A stretch of 44,856 nt of DNA from a virus. The stretch covers positions 1 to 44,856 of the IMG/VR virus record IMGVR_UViG_3300005529_000014. One strand, written 5' to 3'. The stretch's first letter is position 1. Every line of letters starts with the position of its first letter. The notes beneath the pieces are model-generated. The model made no database searches and was not told the DNA's origin. It worked only from the letters and a program-made list of their open reading frames with translations. Positions 7,749 through 15,085 of this stretch are shown here, piece by piece. The position numbers were made by a program, and so were the translations under genes.

Positions 7749-7770
7749 GAAACTTCGGTTCTGCCACACT
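7742..7770 (+). promoter_or_regulatory. rightward promoter of the integrase module
   Basis: TTGACA (7742-7747) and CACACT (7765-7770) are 17 bp apart. TGTCAA-GG-TTGACA around the -35 box forms an inverted repeat. The first gene downstream has a normal ribosome binding site. Confidence 0.6.
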
Positions 7771-7807
7771 TCCTTTCGTTAGTAAGTGTAACCAGGAAGG
7801 GGTGGCG

Positions 7808-7894
7808 ATGAACTTCCGTACCTTGTCTATCTGTCTGGCGGTCTCTCTTGGCTTGTGGGGGCTGGGTGTCTGGGCTGTCTGGGAGGCCCTGTGA
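7808..7894 (+). CDS. 28-aa membrane peptide
   Basis: ATG 7808 follows AGGAAGGGG at good distance. The product is almost wholly hydrophobic from residue 5 to 25 (TLSICLAVSLGLWGLGVW), a single membrane span. It is the first ORF after the integrase promoter. Role unknown. Confidence 0.45.
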   Translation: MNFRTLSICLAVSLGLWGLGVWAVWEAL

Positions 7895-7971
7895 TCTACA
7901 TCGAGATTCGAGTCAGGCGTCCCTTTAGCAACCTAAGGTGGTTCACCATTCGGCTGGGAGGGTCACGGTGA
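7891..7971 (+). CDS. 26-aa basic peptide coupled to integrase
   Basis: GTG 7891 overlaps the stop of the membrane peptide (GTGA), and its own stop overlaps the integrase GTG in the same way. The product is Arg-rich (IEIRVRRPFSNLRWFTIRLG). It may only serve to couple translation into the integrase gene. Confidence 0.35.
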   Translation: MIYIEIRVRRPFSNLRWFTIRLGGSR

Positions 7972-9029
7972 AACGCGAGAAGACCCAGACCCCTGGTGTT
8001 TACAGGCGCGGGGCCGGCTACGAGATTGCCTACACCGACTCCACCGGACGAAGAGTCTTCAAACGAGTGCCTGGTGGGTATAAGGACGCCTGTCGGGCTC
8101 TTGCCAGTATCAAGGAGAGGATGTTCCGGGGCGAGTTCGTGGCCCCGTCTAAACTGACTGTCTCTGAGCTGGCTGACCGGTTCATGGACGAGCATACTAG
8201 GAACTTGAAGAACTCCACCAGAAGGACCTATCAGGGGAGTATTGATGCCCATATCAAACGACGACTGGGTAACCATCGTGTGTCCTCTGTGTCAAAAAAA
8301 GATATCGCGGGATTGGTTTCTTCCTTGCGAGAAACACACTCCGCGTGGACAATTCATGGTGCACTCACACCCTTGTCACGAATGTTCGACCTGGCTATTG
8401 ACGAAGGATGGGCCGCGTCCAATCCAGTCAAAGCCCTGAGCCGCAACCAGCGGCCGTCTGGCTACACGAAGCCGATGAGGATCCTGGACAGGAACGAGAT
8501 TAACCTTCTGTTGAAGAATGCTTCTGACGGCTCGAGGCTGCTGTTTACAACAGCCATCTTCACCGGACTCAGATCGGGGGAGCTGTTCCGCCTGAAGTGG
8601 GAGGACATCGACTTTGCAAAAATGGAGCTCATTGTTAAGGAGTCTAAAACTTCTGCTGGTGTTAGAAGCGTTGTTGTTCCTGATTTTCTTGTTACTAGTC
8701 TGGCCGCTAAAAGCCTTGTAAGCCATTCTCAGCATCCGTTCCAGACAGGCAATCAAACCCTAGGGTCATGGGCTGGGAACGCCCGCCTGAGGCTTAGGAA
8801 CGCTCTGAAGAGGTGCGGGGTGACGGACCGGGTGAGGTTCCATGATCTTCGCCACACCTATGCGTCTATCCTGATCGGCCAGGGGTTGGATGTGACGTAT
8901 GTGGCTCAGCAGATGGGTCATGCTTCGCCGGCCATCACCATGTCCACTTATGCGAAGCTCTTTGACCCGGAGTCCAGGAAGGCTGAGGCCAGGAAGCTGC
9001 TGTCTGTGTTTGAGGAGGTCGTAGGGTGA
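7968..9029 (+). CDS. int: tyrosine-type site-specific integrase
   Basis: The 353-aa protein starts at GTG 7968, with GGAGGG seven bases upstream; GTG 7938 in the same frame lacks this. Residues 62-150 form the SAM-like core-binding domain and 170-350 the catalytic domain. It has Arg202 (FTGLRSGE), Lys227, His292-x2-Arg295 (FHDLRHTYAS), His318 (GHAS) and nucleophile Tyr328 (STYAKLF). It joins phage attP to host attB. The tRNA-Gly half and terminator lie 250-330 bp downstream, as expected for an int-attP module. Confidence 0.93.
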   Translation: MKREKTQTPGVYRRGAGYEIAYTDSTGRRVFKRVPGGYKDACRALASIKERMFRGEFVAPSKLTVSELADRFMDEHTRNLKNSTRRTYQGSIDAHIKRRLGNHRVSSVSKKDIAGLVSSLRETHSAWTIHGALTPLSRMFDLAIDEGWAASNPVKALSRNQRPSGYTKPMRILDRNEINLLLKNASDGSRLLFTTAIFTGLRSGELFRLKWEDIDFAKMELIVKESKTSAGVRSVVVPDFLVTSLAAKSLVSHSQHPFQTGNQTLGSWAGNARLRLRNALKRCGVTDRVRFHDLRHTYASILIGQGLDVTYVAQQMGHASPAITMSTYAKLFDPESRKAEARKLLSVFEEVVG

Positions 9030-9223
9030 ACGCCCGTAAACACTTCGTCTCGGGTCGCGTGGCTGTTTGTTGTTCCTGTGAACAAATCGCCCCAAGTTCG
9101 TGGCCTGCGGCATGGCTAATGACACACGAAGGGTTCGTGTGTCCTGACTGTTACACGGTCACAGAAAAGTCACATCCAGCCGACGGCCCGGAAGCTGAGG
9201 AACCAAGCCAGAACCAGACATGA
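9026..9223 (+). CDS. small zinc-ribbon protein after integrase
   Basis: The 65-aa protein is coupled to integrase by GTGA. Two CxxC pairs (CCSC at 15-18 and CPDC at 39-42) frame a Trp-rich loop, a typical zinc ribbon, and the tail is acidic. Its position makes an excisionase or directionality role possible, but it has no winged-helix signature. Confidence 0.55.
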   Translation: MNARKHFVSGRVAVCCSCEQIAPSSWPAAWLMTHEGFVCPDCYTVTEKSHPADGPEAEEPSQNQT

Positions 9224-9273
9224 ACCCAGGTAGAACCGCAGGTTCTGTTTGGCTTCAACCCTGACGAAAATAA

Positions 9274-9313
<40 letters not shown>

Positions 9314-9338
9314 AATCAAGCCATTTAACAGGAGACAG

Positions 9339-9362
9339 CGGCCCCGGAAGGGGCCGTTTGTC
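9339..9362 (+). terminator. Rho-independent terminator after the integrase module
   Basis: CGGCCCC (9339-9345), GGAA loop and GGGGCCG (9350-9356) are followed by TTTGT. It ends the rightward integrase transcript and lies between attP and the end of the leftward operon. Confidence 0.75.
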
Positions 9363-9371
9363 ACACAGATG

Positions 9372-9560
9372 TCACACTGATTCCAGGTAAATCGCCCTAA
9401 GGCGGGGAAGTGCTTCTTCAATCCACTCAAGAGTCGAGAGACCGCCAGACGTTAGAACCTGCCGCCCTTCGGGGCCGCGAGGATAGGCGAACTGATTCCA
9501 ACAGTCCTCAATGATTTCGATCGCTTCTTCAAGAGCCGCTTCTGTTGTGCGTTCTTTCAC
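9372..9560 (-). CDS. 62-aa helical protein, last gene of the leftward operon
   Basis: GTG 9560 overlaps the upstream stop (GTGA). The protein is acidic and helical (TTEAALEEAIEIIEDCWNQF, GLSTLEWIEEALPRLRAIYL). No family recognised. Confidence 0.6.
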   Translation of the reverse strand: MKERTTEAALEEAIEIIEDCWNQFAYPRGPEGRQVLTSGGLSTLEWIEEALPRLRAIYLESV

Positions 9561-9742
9561 CGTCTCGGCACCCCCAATCCCAACAACTCAGGTTTCTTCA
9601 CCACAGCATAGCCCTGCGGGAGAAGCTGTTCCGGGTGGGCCATGAAATGCAACAGCCATTCTGCCACGATTGCAGCCATGGAGCCGTCGTGGTTTTCTTT
9701 GACCCATTCTGCGTCCTGGCGGATCTTGTTGAAGTCAATCAT
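9557..9742 (-). CDS. 61-aa unknown protein
   Basis: ATG 9742 overlaps the previous stop (ATGA) and its stop overlaps the next GTG. It looks like a small globular helical protein (FNKIRQDAEWVKEN, MAAIVAEWLLHFMAHPEQL). Similar short proteins occur in actinophage early operons. Function unknown. Confidence 0.6.
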   Translation of the reverse strand: MIDFNKIRQDAEWVKENHDGSMAAIVAEWLLHFMAHPEQLLPQGYAVVKKPELLGLGVPRR

Positions 9743-10044
9743 CCGATATGCACCTTGAACGTGATGGCGTGGGGGCTACCACGATTGCCCTTGAACGATC
9801 TTCTGCACCAGAAGGAGACCCCGTATTGGTTGTCTGGCGCGTTGGCGAATTGAATGCGGTCTCGGGTGAGTTTAACGCCAAAGACAAGACCACCATCGGG
9901 CAGCCGAATGAACCCATGAAATCCCCGCCTGCTCGCGCCCCAATGGATAGGAAGCTTTTGGGTTCTGAATAGTTCAAGGACATGAGCGGTCCTTAGATGT
10001 CTCCCGACCGTACCGTCAGGACCCTTAAAGTCGGGGCGGCTCAT
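9739..10044 (-). CDS. 101-aa unknown protein
   Basis: The start chosen is ATG 10044, which overlaps the stop of the gene before it (ATGA); longer forms in this frame only shadow that gene. The first 35 residues are basic and helical (GRHLRTAHVLELFRTQK). The rest is a beta-rich domain (GFHGFIRLPDGGLVFGVKLT, YGVSFWC). No function can be given. Confidence 0.6.
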   Translation of the reverse strand: MSRPDFKGPDGTVGRHLRTAHVLELFRTQKLPIHWGASRRGFHGFIRLPDGGLVFGVKLTRDRIQFANAPDNQYGVSFWCRRSFKGNRGSPHAITFKVHIG

Positions 10045-10238
10045 GCTGGCACCTTGTAGCCATGCTCTCTCAACAACTCCCCACGCTCCTCTTTCAAGGA
10101 GTCGCAGTAACCCTTCCCGTAGGCGGCGCGCATGAAGGCGGCGACGAGCTCGAGGTTCCATTCCGGAATCCGGTACGCCTCGTCCCACAGATCGCGGAGC
10201 CTGGTGTCGATGTCGATTTCTAGACGCTCAAGACGCAT
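10041..10238 (-). CDS. 65-aa helical protein
   Basis: ATG 10238 gives an 11-base overlap with the upstream gene; TTG 10274 would add 12 residues. The product is charged and helical (RLERLEIDIDTRLRDLWDEA). Function unknown. Confidence 0.5.
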   Translation of the reverse strand: MRLERLEIDIDTRLRDLWDEAYRIPEWNLELVAAFMRAAYGKGYCDSLKEERGELLREHGYKVPA

Positions 10239-10779
10239 TGAGAGGGTACTTTCTGTCGAGGAAGCTGAAGTCAAAGTTTTGGTAGATCTCCTTCAACTCC
10301 GGGTCTGTATGCCAAAGCTGGGGGTCAATGGCCGTGATGATCTTGTCGGCTCGGTCAAAGGAAATCCACTTGTCCTTGCCGGACTTGATTCGCCACAGTT
10401 CCATACCAGTAAGGTGCATCAGTCTGTTCATGGGCGAAAAAGGGATGATCTTCTGATCCTGGTGGAAGAAGTTGCCGGGAGAAACGAATGTGTCCTGCTT
10501 GTCCAGCCATTCACGGATGATTCTGGCAACTGGGGCCGCCGGCATCTGGCCGTATGTTCTTGAGCGGTAGATCAGCTCTTTGTGCTTCTTAGCCCGATAA
10601 ATAGCCCTCATGCGCAGGCGGTCCTTCTCGCGCTCGGCTTCGCCCTTCCTCCGGTCGCGGGATTTGTCATACTCCCTTCTCTTCACGGTGCAACGCCACG
10701 CACCGCCAGCCCTCATGGTTTTGCTGGCATGCCAATACATCGGTACGTCGTGGCAGTCGCAGTTAGGAGTAGTGGTCAT
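10228..10779 (-). CDS. zinc-module plus HTH-like DNA-binding protein
   Basis: The 183-aa protein starts at ATG 10779, inside the end of the endonuclease VII gene (17-base overlap). Residues 6-32 (CDCH, then M-x-AGG-x-WRC) repeat the zinc module of the rightward gene at 5855-6415. A very basic helix follows (about 34-65). Residues 115-170 look like a helix-turn-helix (MHLTGMELWRIKSG, FDRADKIITAIDPQLW, DPELKEIYQNF). It is likely a DNA-binding regulator. The order and partners of the module differ in the two copies. Confidence 0.65.
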   Translation of the reverse strand: MTTTPNCDCHDVPMYWHASKTMRAGGAWRCTVKRREYDKSRDRRKGEAEREKDRLRMRAIYRAKKHKELIYRSRTYGQMPAAPVARIIREWLDKQDTFVSPGNFFHQDQKIIPFSPMNRLMHLTGMELWRIKSGKDKWISFDRADKIITAIDPQLWHTDPELKEIYQNFDFSFLDRKYPLNAS

Positions 10780-11134
10780 GGACTCTTTGGAGGTAGGCGA
10801 CAACTAGCTTCGCCTCTTCGAGGGTAGTGTTTCTAAGAAGTTCGCGATTGCATCTGACGCAAGCAAGTCCCCGAGGATGGCCAGTACGGTGGTCATGGTC
10901 CCGATCATGGCGTCGAGACTCTGACTTAGCTCTTCCGCACACCCCACAAGCCTCTCCAGCTCCGTGGATCTGGTTGTTGAATCCGATGTAGTCTTCATAG
11001 GTGTGATCCCTCAAAGTGATCGCGTGTTTCGGAACACGACGCTTAGGTTTGAACTTGTCGCAGCCCCGGCATTTCCTGTGGGCGCGTTCGTTTCTGTGCT
11101 TGCACTTCGGACAAGACCAGTAGTTCCTAGCCAT
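10763..11134 (-). CDS. recombination endonuclease VII with N-terminal zinc ribbon
   Basis: The 123-aa protein starts at ATG 11134. Residues 8-25 form a zinc ribbon (CPKC, CRGC). Residues 60-98 form the Endo VII/HNH core: Cys63-x2-Cys66, Asp79-His80-Asp81-His82 in DRDHDHRTG, and CVRCN (Cys92, Cys95, Asn96). Endo VII enzymes resolve branched DNA before packaging. It lies between a PD-(D/E)XK exonuclease and a DNA-binding protein in the recombination operon. Start and stop overlap both neighbours. Confidence 0.85.
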   Translation of the reverse strand: MARNYWSCPKCKHRNERAHRKCRGCDKFKPKRRVPKHAITLRDHTYEDYIGFNNQIHGAGEACGVCGRAKSESRRHDRDHDHRTGHPRGLACVRCNRELLRNTTLEEAKLVVAYLQRVHDHYS

Positions 11135-11417
11135 CCCCCGTTAGATCCCTCTTCGGTGTCTGAAGGATCAACACTAGGCCGGCCAAAAGAGTGTTGTAGT
11201 CCGAATGGGGTTTGGAGTAGAAGCCCAGATGCTCAGCGGCAGCGTCGATCAGCTCGGTGAAAGTCTCAAGATCACCAATGGGGATGCGGATGGACTTCAC
11301 CTTGGTCTTCGGGCTTGTGGCTTTCTTGGGATAGGGGATTTTCCGCGCACATGAGGGGCACTTTTCACCCGGTGTAAGGTGGCTCTCAGAATCTGGCGAG
11401 TTAAAAACCCAGGTCAT
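11127..11417 (-). CDS. 96-aa protein with zinc knuckle
   Basis: ATG 11417 overlaps the exonuclease stop (ATGA) and its end overlaps the Endo VII ATG by eight bases. A CPSC pair (20-23) is followed by a basic stretch and a domain with the pattern SIRIPIGDLETFTELIDAAA. It may be a small DNA-binding partner. No family recognised. Confidence 0.6.
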   Translation of the reverse strand: MTWVFNSPDSESHLTPGEKCPSCARKIPYPKKATSPKTKVKSIRIPIGDLETFTELIDAAAEHLGFYSKPHSDYNTLLAGLVLILQTPKRDLTGDG

Positions 11418-12475
11418 TTCAGCCTCTGGTTTGACTGGTACACCTCGAGGACGGCAAGGAAGTCCTCGAAATCCGCCGTGGACTTGACGAACTGGTATGT
11501 GCCGTCTGATTTGACATGGATCACATACCTGGCGTCTGTCGGCTCATAGCCACACTCCACTGATGCCTCTTCATAGGCCTCGAGTTGGCGGAAGTGCGTG
11601 TTGGGATACACCCCAGAGCTGGTTTTGAGGTCACAGAGATATGTGCCGGCCGGGATGGTTTCTGTCTTCGGCTTCTTCAGAGCCTTGACAACGACTTCCC
11701 TGGGTTCGTGGAGTCTGAGCCGGATGTCGTACCGGCCGGCGAAGCCGTGGAGGACCGAGCCGACCATGACTTCTGCCGCCAACGGCTCTGGATTTGCTGC
11801 TTTGATGAACTTTTCAAGACCATCCAGGTACCCCTTCTGGTCTCCTAAATCTTCTTCCCATACAATCGGAAGATCGTTGGGGTATCCCGCAGCCCACTGC
11901 TCAAAGACATCATGGACAGCCAGCCCTCTGTCTCCGGCCTTGTCGCGGACATGGTTGACGGTCAGCTTGTTCTTTGTGAGAAGATCGACCACGTTCTCAA
12001 GCGTGGCCGGTTTGACTGGCTCGCTGGTGATGACCAGGGAGGCCACGGTGGCTCTTTCAACCCAGTCAATCGCCGAGTCGATTTCACCCTGATTCCAAAG
12101 CTCCAGAACACCCTGGACACCGATCTTCATCCCCCACCACGGGAGAGCAGGCTTGTCCAGAACCCCCAGGACAGTGGTTACCGAAGGAACCTCGACACCG
12201 TTGACCCGGTAGAGTCTTTTCGGCTGGGCCTGGTATTCAACGATGATCCCTGACGGGGTTGTCTCGGTGAAAACAAGTGGCTCAACGTTCGCGGAGCCGG
12301 AGCTGGGTCCCCTACTAAGCGGTTGATCCGCAAGAGCACCACTACCGCTCGCCTGGTCGTCACCAGGGTCATTGCCAGCACCGGTAACCTCGCCCGGCTC
12401 CGGCTCCGCCAGCGTTGCTGGCTTGACAGACTCCGCCGCAAGGGAGTCTGACTTGACTTTCATCTTCGGACTCAC
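11414..12475 (-). CDS. PD-(D/E)XK (Cas4/RecB-like) exonuclease
   Basis: The 353-aa protein starts at GTG 12475, coupled by GTGA to the micro-ORF before it. The first 65 residues are a low-complexity acidic linker. The nuclease core has VPSVTTVLGVLDKPALPWW, His188 (GLAVHDVFEQW), Glu235, Asp250 (GRYD), Asp282-x-Lys284 (LCDLKTS) and Gln297 to Tyr301 (QLEAY). This is the metal-dependent exonuclease fold used with phage single-strand annealing or SSB proteins. An SSB-like gene lies upstream. Confidence 0.85.
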   Translation of the reverse strand: MSPKMKVKSDSLAAESVKPATLAEPEPGEVTGAGNDPGDDQASGSGALADQPLSRGPSSGSANVEPLVFTETTPSGIIVEYQAQPKRLYRVNGVEVPSVTTVLGVLDKPALPWWGMKIGVQGVLELWNQGEIDSAIDWVERATVASLVITSEPVKPATLENVVDLLTKNKLTVNHVRDKAGDRGLAVHDVFEQWAAGYPNDLPIVWEEDLGDQKGYLDGLEKFIKAANPEPLAAEVMVGSVLHGFAGRYDIRLRLHEPREVVVKALKKPKTETIPAGTYLCDLKTSSGVYPNTHFRQLEAYEEASVECGYEPTDARYVIHVKSDGTYQFVKSTADFEDFLAVLEVYQSNQRLK

Positions 12476-12573
12476 CTAAGAATCCTGTATTGCCAGGAAA
12501 TGCTCAGCGGCCCTACGAAGATGAACCACCCACGCTCCAAACGGTCAAACCCGATCCAGTCCGGAAATCTCAT
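12472..12573 (-). CDS. 33-aa micro-protein
   Basis: ATG 12573 overlaps the stop of the SSB-like gene (ATGA), and its own stop overlaps the exonuclease GTG (GTGA). It fills a gap that otherwise holds nothing. The product (start MRFPDWIGFD, then GWFIFVGPLSISWQYR) resembles short aromatic phage peptides with a G-P-L-x-I-x-W motif. Function unknown. Confidence 0.55.
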   Translation of the reverse strand: MRFPDWIGFDRLERGWFIFVGPLSISWQYRILR

Positions 12574-13067
12574 TCGCCGAACGGAACCCCAACCGCCGCG
12601 TTTACACCCTCTTCGAAGTACGACACCAGCCCATCAGCCAAGCTCAGGAAAGCCTCAATGTCGAACCCGTTAGGGTCAGGGTGGGCCGCCTCGATGGCGG
12701 CGGCGACCTTGGCGGCTGTCTGCCGCATGATCTTCTTCTGCTTATTAGCCTCATAGGAGCCGTTGTACGGCCTCGGGTCAACAACCACGTCAGGGAATCG
12801 CTCAAGCTCTCCCGTGCCGTTAGAAGGGCTCTGAGGGGCCTCAGAGAGGATTGTGAGGTCTTCCGCCTTGCTGCCCCGGTCGTCCTGTGTAAACAGAACC
12901 CTGGCCGAAGCCCCGATGTTGCCTTCCGCCAACTCCCTGAGGGCGTTGTCGAAGGTTGTGTAGCTGTCGCCGTTGGTGTCCTTGACGACCGAGAGTGTCC
13001 AGGGTCCTCTTTTGCTGGTTCCTGATTTGAGGACGGCGGCTTCTTTGATAGTGATTACACGCTCCAC
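12570..13067 (-). CDS. OB-fold single-stranded-DNA-binding-like protein
   Basis: The 165-aa protein starts at GTG 13067 with GAGGAGAAC upstream. Residues 1-75 fit an OB fold as in phage SSB/RPA-like proteins (VLKSGTSKRGPWTLSVVKDTNG, YTTFDNALRELA, ASARVLFTQDD). After a flexible linker (76-100), residues 105-155 form a helical domain (NKQKKIMRQTAAKVAAAIEAA). It probably coats single strands for the exonuclease and Endo VII in the same operon. It lacks a typical acidic SSB tail. Confidence 0.6.
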   Translation of the reverse strand: MERVITIKEAAVLKSGTSKRGPWTLSVVKDTNGDSYTTFDNALRELAEGNIGASARVLFTQDDRGSKAEDLTILSEAPQSPSNGTGELERFPDVVVDPRPYNGSYEANKQKKIMRQTAAKVAAAIEAAHPDPNGFDIEAFLSLADGLVSYFEEGVNAAVGVPFGE

Positions 13068-13246
13068 TATTTGTTCTCCTCGTAGAAGAGGGCCGAGTGG
13101 AGCCGACCAACAAGGGTCTTGGCCTGCTCGTGTGTCAGCTTCACGTATTCGAACGAACCATTGGGAGGATGATGGATGACCACCCTGATATAGGGATCAG
13201 GCTGCACCGTCTCTACGGTGATCCCCGCGTTGCTCTCGAACTTCAT
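13067..13246 (-). CDS. 59-aa unknown protein
   Basis: ATG 13246 overlaps the upstream stop (ATGA) and the TAG shares its G with the next GTG. It is a small beta/alpha protein (GITVETVQPDPYIRVVIHHP, LTHEQAKTLVGRLHSAL). Function unknown. Confidence 0.6.
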   Translation of the reverse strand: MKFESNAGITVETVQPDPYIRVVIHHPPNGSFEYVKLTHEQAKTLVGRLHSALFYEENK

Positions 13247-13665
13247 GCCACGCTCCTAAACTGGGGAAGGCCGGCCCGGAGAGCCAGAACAACAGCCTCC
13301 CTAGACCGGTTGTCCTGGTCGTTCCAACACATCAAGTCAGCCATCTCGCCGTCGTTGAGCGGGAACTGGCCGTCGAGGTCGCGCCGGGCGCGGAGAAGCG
13401 CGCCGACAGCGCAGAACGACTGGGCCTCAGGCTGCCAAGGGAAGATAGAGCGACCGTTGCTGTCCCTGGCGAAAGAGCCCTGGTGCCAGCCGAACTCCTC
13501 CAGAAGATCAGCCGCCCTGTCCAGAACCTCTTGTTCAGTGACCTCGGGAGTCTTGACTTCTGCCGGGAGAGGCGGAGGAGTCTTGCCCTTCACAACCTCT
13601 TCGTGGGCGATTTCCTGTCCGTCGATGGTGAGCTGGTCACCAACTGACTCGCTGTAAACACTCAA
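13243..13665 (-). CDS. DUF6197-like protein, first gene of the leftward operon
   Basis: The 140-aa protein starts at TTG 13665 with GGAGG seven bases upstream. After a flexible N-terminus, residues 40-138 carry the pattern GWHQGSFARDSNG, FCAVGALLRAR, CWNDQD and EAVVLALRAGL, which resembles DUF6197 proteins found in actinobacteria and their phages. The molecular role of that family is unknown. Codons 2-5 spell the TGTTTACA dyad (13653-13660), so a repressor bound there would block the operon. Confidence 0.6.
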   Translation of the reverse strand: MSVYSESVGDQLTIDGQEIAHEEVVKGKTPPPLPAEVKTPEVTEQEVLDRAADLLEEFGWHQGSFARDSNGRSIFPWQPEAQSFCAVGALLRARRDLDGQFPLNDGEMADLMCWNDQDNRSREAVVLALRAGLPQFRSVA

Positions 13666-13697
13666 TGTCTGGCCTCCAGTGGAACTAGACTGGAACC

Positions 13698-13726
13698 AGA
13701 GTAGCACGAATCAGCCGGTCATGCAA
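13698..13726 (-). promoter_or_regulatory. leftward early promoter
   Basis: On the minus strand, TTGCAT (13726-13721) and TACTCT (13703-13698) are 17 bp apart, with TGC before the -10 box as in the other phage promoters. It would drive the 12-gene recombination operon. Confidence 0.6.
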
Positions 13727-14009
13727 ACACACGTTCTGGTCTTCTGCTACACTTCCGGTGGGCAGTCAGAAGTTTGGCTGGGCGCTGTGGGAAAGCGCCG
13801 CTGCGACGAGGCTCAGCCGTCGAACGGTGTGGCTCGAGCAGTTCTCTCTCTCGCCTCCGTCATGGGGGGAGGGGGGGAGCTGCTCTGAGACTTGCCATCG
13901 AATGGGTGAGGGTGGCGACCAAAGGGAGCCACCCGAACAGTTAAGTAGGGGTTGATCTGGCCAGAACCCCTGGTTGTTGGAAAAAACCCACAGTTAAGTG
14001 CGGTTCTAC
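13727..14009 (+). promoter_or_regulatory. regulatory gap between divergent early operons
   Basis: No convincing gene lies here. TGCTACACT (13745-13753) copies the phage -10 region without a clear -35. A GTG ORF (13758-13955, 65 aa) starts four bases after it, but its composition is poor. A run of six G, an A and seven G lies at 13864-13877. The direct repeat ACAGTTAAGT occurs at 13937 and 13990. A hairpin AGGGGTT/AACCCCT spans 13947-13971. It may hold an untranslated RNA or operator sites. Confidence 0.4.
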
Positions 14010-14038
14010 TTGACAGCCTGAATAGAGTGTTTACACTC
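14010..14038 (+). promoter_or_regulatory. repressor promoter with operator dyad
   Basis: TTGACA (14010-14015) and TACACT (14032-14037) are 16 bp apart. GAGTGT-TT-ACACTC (14025-14038), a perfect dyad, covers the -10 box. This fits autoregulation by the Cro/C1-type protein encoded just downstream. Confidence 0.7.
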
Positions 14039-14080
14039 CATCGGTGGGTCAAGGGGAAAAGCAAGGAAAGGAACTTAGTC

Positions 14081-14476
14081 ATGGATGACGGCGAGGCGAC
14101 GACCGATGGTCGTCCCACACCGGATCAAGATCCGGTTATTATCGAGCGCCGGTCAATCCTGTCACCCTACGGGGCACCGAAGATCCCGGAGCTCCGGCCA
14201 AAGGGCGAGGTTGCGGCCAGGATCATCAGTCTTAGAGAGTCACTGGGTCTCAAACAAATAGACCTGGCACGTCTCGTAGACGTGTCTGAAAGAACAATCG
14301 GCTACTGGGAGTCAGGGGACAAAATCCCCAGGGGGGAGAACCTGGTTAAACTTGCCATAGCCTTGAAGGTCGATCCTAGAGACATCCTTCAAGGCGGCGA
14401 GGACTTGAGTCTAAAATCAAGAATCCAAGCTCTGGAAGAGAAGGTGGCCGAGCTCGAAAGGAAACTCAATGGCTGA
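14081..14476 (+). CDS. Cro/C1-type helix-turn-helix repressor
   Basis: The 131-aa protein starts at ATG 14081 behind AAGGAAAGGA. Residues 47-103 are an XRE-type HTH (RLRE-like SLRESLGLKQIDLARLVDV, SERTIGYWESGDKIPRGENL). Residues 109-130 form a short leucine-zipper coiled coil (LKSRIQALEEKVAELERKL) that should dimerise it. It is the best candidate for the immunity repressor. There is no autocleavage peptidase domain, so induction must work without LexA-type self-cleavage. The operator dyad in its own promoter supports autoregulation. Confidence 0.8.
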   Translation: MDDGEATTDGRPTPDQDPVIIERRSILSPYGAPKIPELRPKGEVAARIISLRESLGLKQIDLARLVDVSERTIGYWESGDKIPRGENLVKLAIALKVDPRDILQGGEDLSLKSRIQALEEKVAELERKLNG

Positions 14477-14717
14477 AAAGTTGAAGGAGTACACGTTCGA
14501 GAGCCGCCGGCAGCCAGGACGGGGGTACAAGTACGACTACGACTACCTCCTCGACGGCTCCCCCATCCGCCTGAGGAAGGCGGAGGACTTCCCGAACGCC
14601 AAGCCTGAGTCCTTCATCGCTCTCCTTCGCGGAGAGGCCGGGAAGAGGGATCTGACTGTTCAGGTGCAGATGGAATCTGAAGACACGATCGTCATTCAGG
14701 CCATCAAGAAGCCCTGA
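14469..14717 (+). CDS. 82-aa protein coupled to the repressor
   Basis: ATG 14469 overlaps the repressor stop by eight bases. The protein is charged with a Tyr/Asp-rich strand region (GYKYDYDYLLDGSPIRLRKAE) and ends in a beta strand (EDTIVIQAIKKP). It may modify repressor action. No known family recognised. Confidence 0.6.
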   Translation: MAEKLKEYTFESRRQPGRGYKYDYDYLLDGSPIRLRKAEDFPNAKPESFIALLRGEAGKRDLTVQVQMESEDTIVIQAIKKP

Positions 14718-14727
14718 CACCACATAA

Positions 14728-14806
14728 AGGGCTTCTTCGAAGCCCTGTTACGGGATCCGGAGGATCCCTTATGCCAGGGGGCGCGGCCTACACCCGGCCC
14801 CCTGGC
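14728..14806. terminator. three consecutive hairpins between convergent genes
   Basis: Hairpin 1 is AGGGCTTC/GAAGCCCT (14728-14746). Hairpin 2 is GGGATCC/GGATCCC (14752-14768). Hairpin 3 is GCCAGGGGG/CCCCCTGGC (14773-14806). None has a clear T-run, but all work on both strands and separate the repressor operon from the leftward gene at 14816-15085. Confidence 0.55.
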
Positions 14807-14815
14807 TCCTTCACC

Positions 14816-15085
14816 CTAGAGAGACGCCGTTAGGGACGCAAGGTCCTCCAGGGCTCGAGAGGCGTGAATGGCGACCAGGTTGACCTCGGCGAAGCTGGAA
14901 ACCCGTTCGAGGTCGTCAAACACAGCCAGCAGCCCTCCGACAAGCTGGTTGAGCCTTTCAATTGCCGTACTGACATCCATGTCAGTAGTCACGGCCTGCT
15001 CCTTCTTTGGATTGTAGGTATCCGCACTGTCACCCCCGGCCATCACGGTCATACTATCGAACTTTGGTTGACCGTAGGCAATCAC
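14816..15085 (-). CDS. small helical protein on the opposite strand
   Basis: The 89-aa form starts at GTG 15085; ATG 15052 would be shorter and neither has a good RBS. The part from residue 36 is a well-formed helix pair (DVSTAIERLNQLVGGLLAVFDD, EVNLVAIHASRALEDLASL). It is convergent with the repressor operon. Function unknown. Confidence 0.45.
   Translation of the reverse strand: MIAYGQPKFDSMTVMAGGDSADTYNPKKEQAVTTDMDVSTAIERLNQLVGGLLAVFDDLERVSSFAEVNLVAIHASRALEDLASLTASL

Noticed and set aside
8242-8439. Rightward ORF with CPLC and CHEC motifs inside integrase
   Set aside because: It lies wholly within the integrase reading frame, whose sequence there is the normal core-binding domain. No own RBS. 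The Cys pairs are chance.
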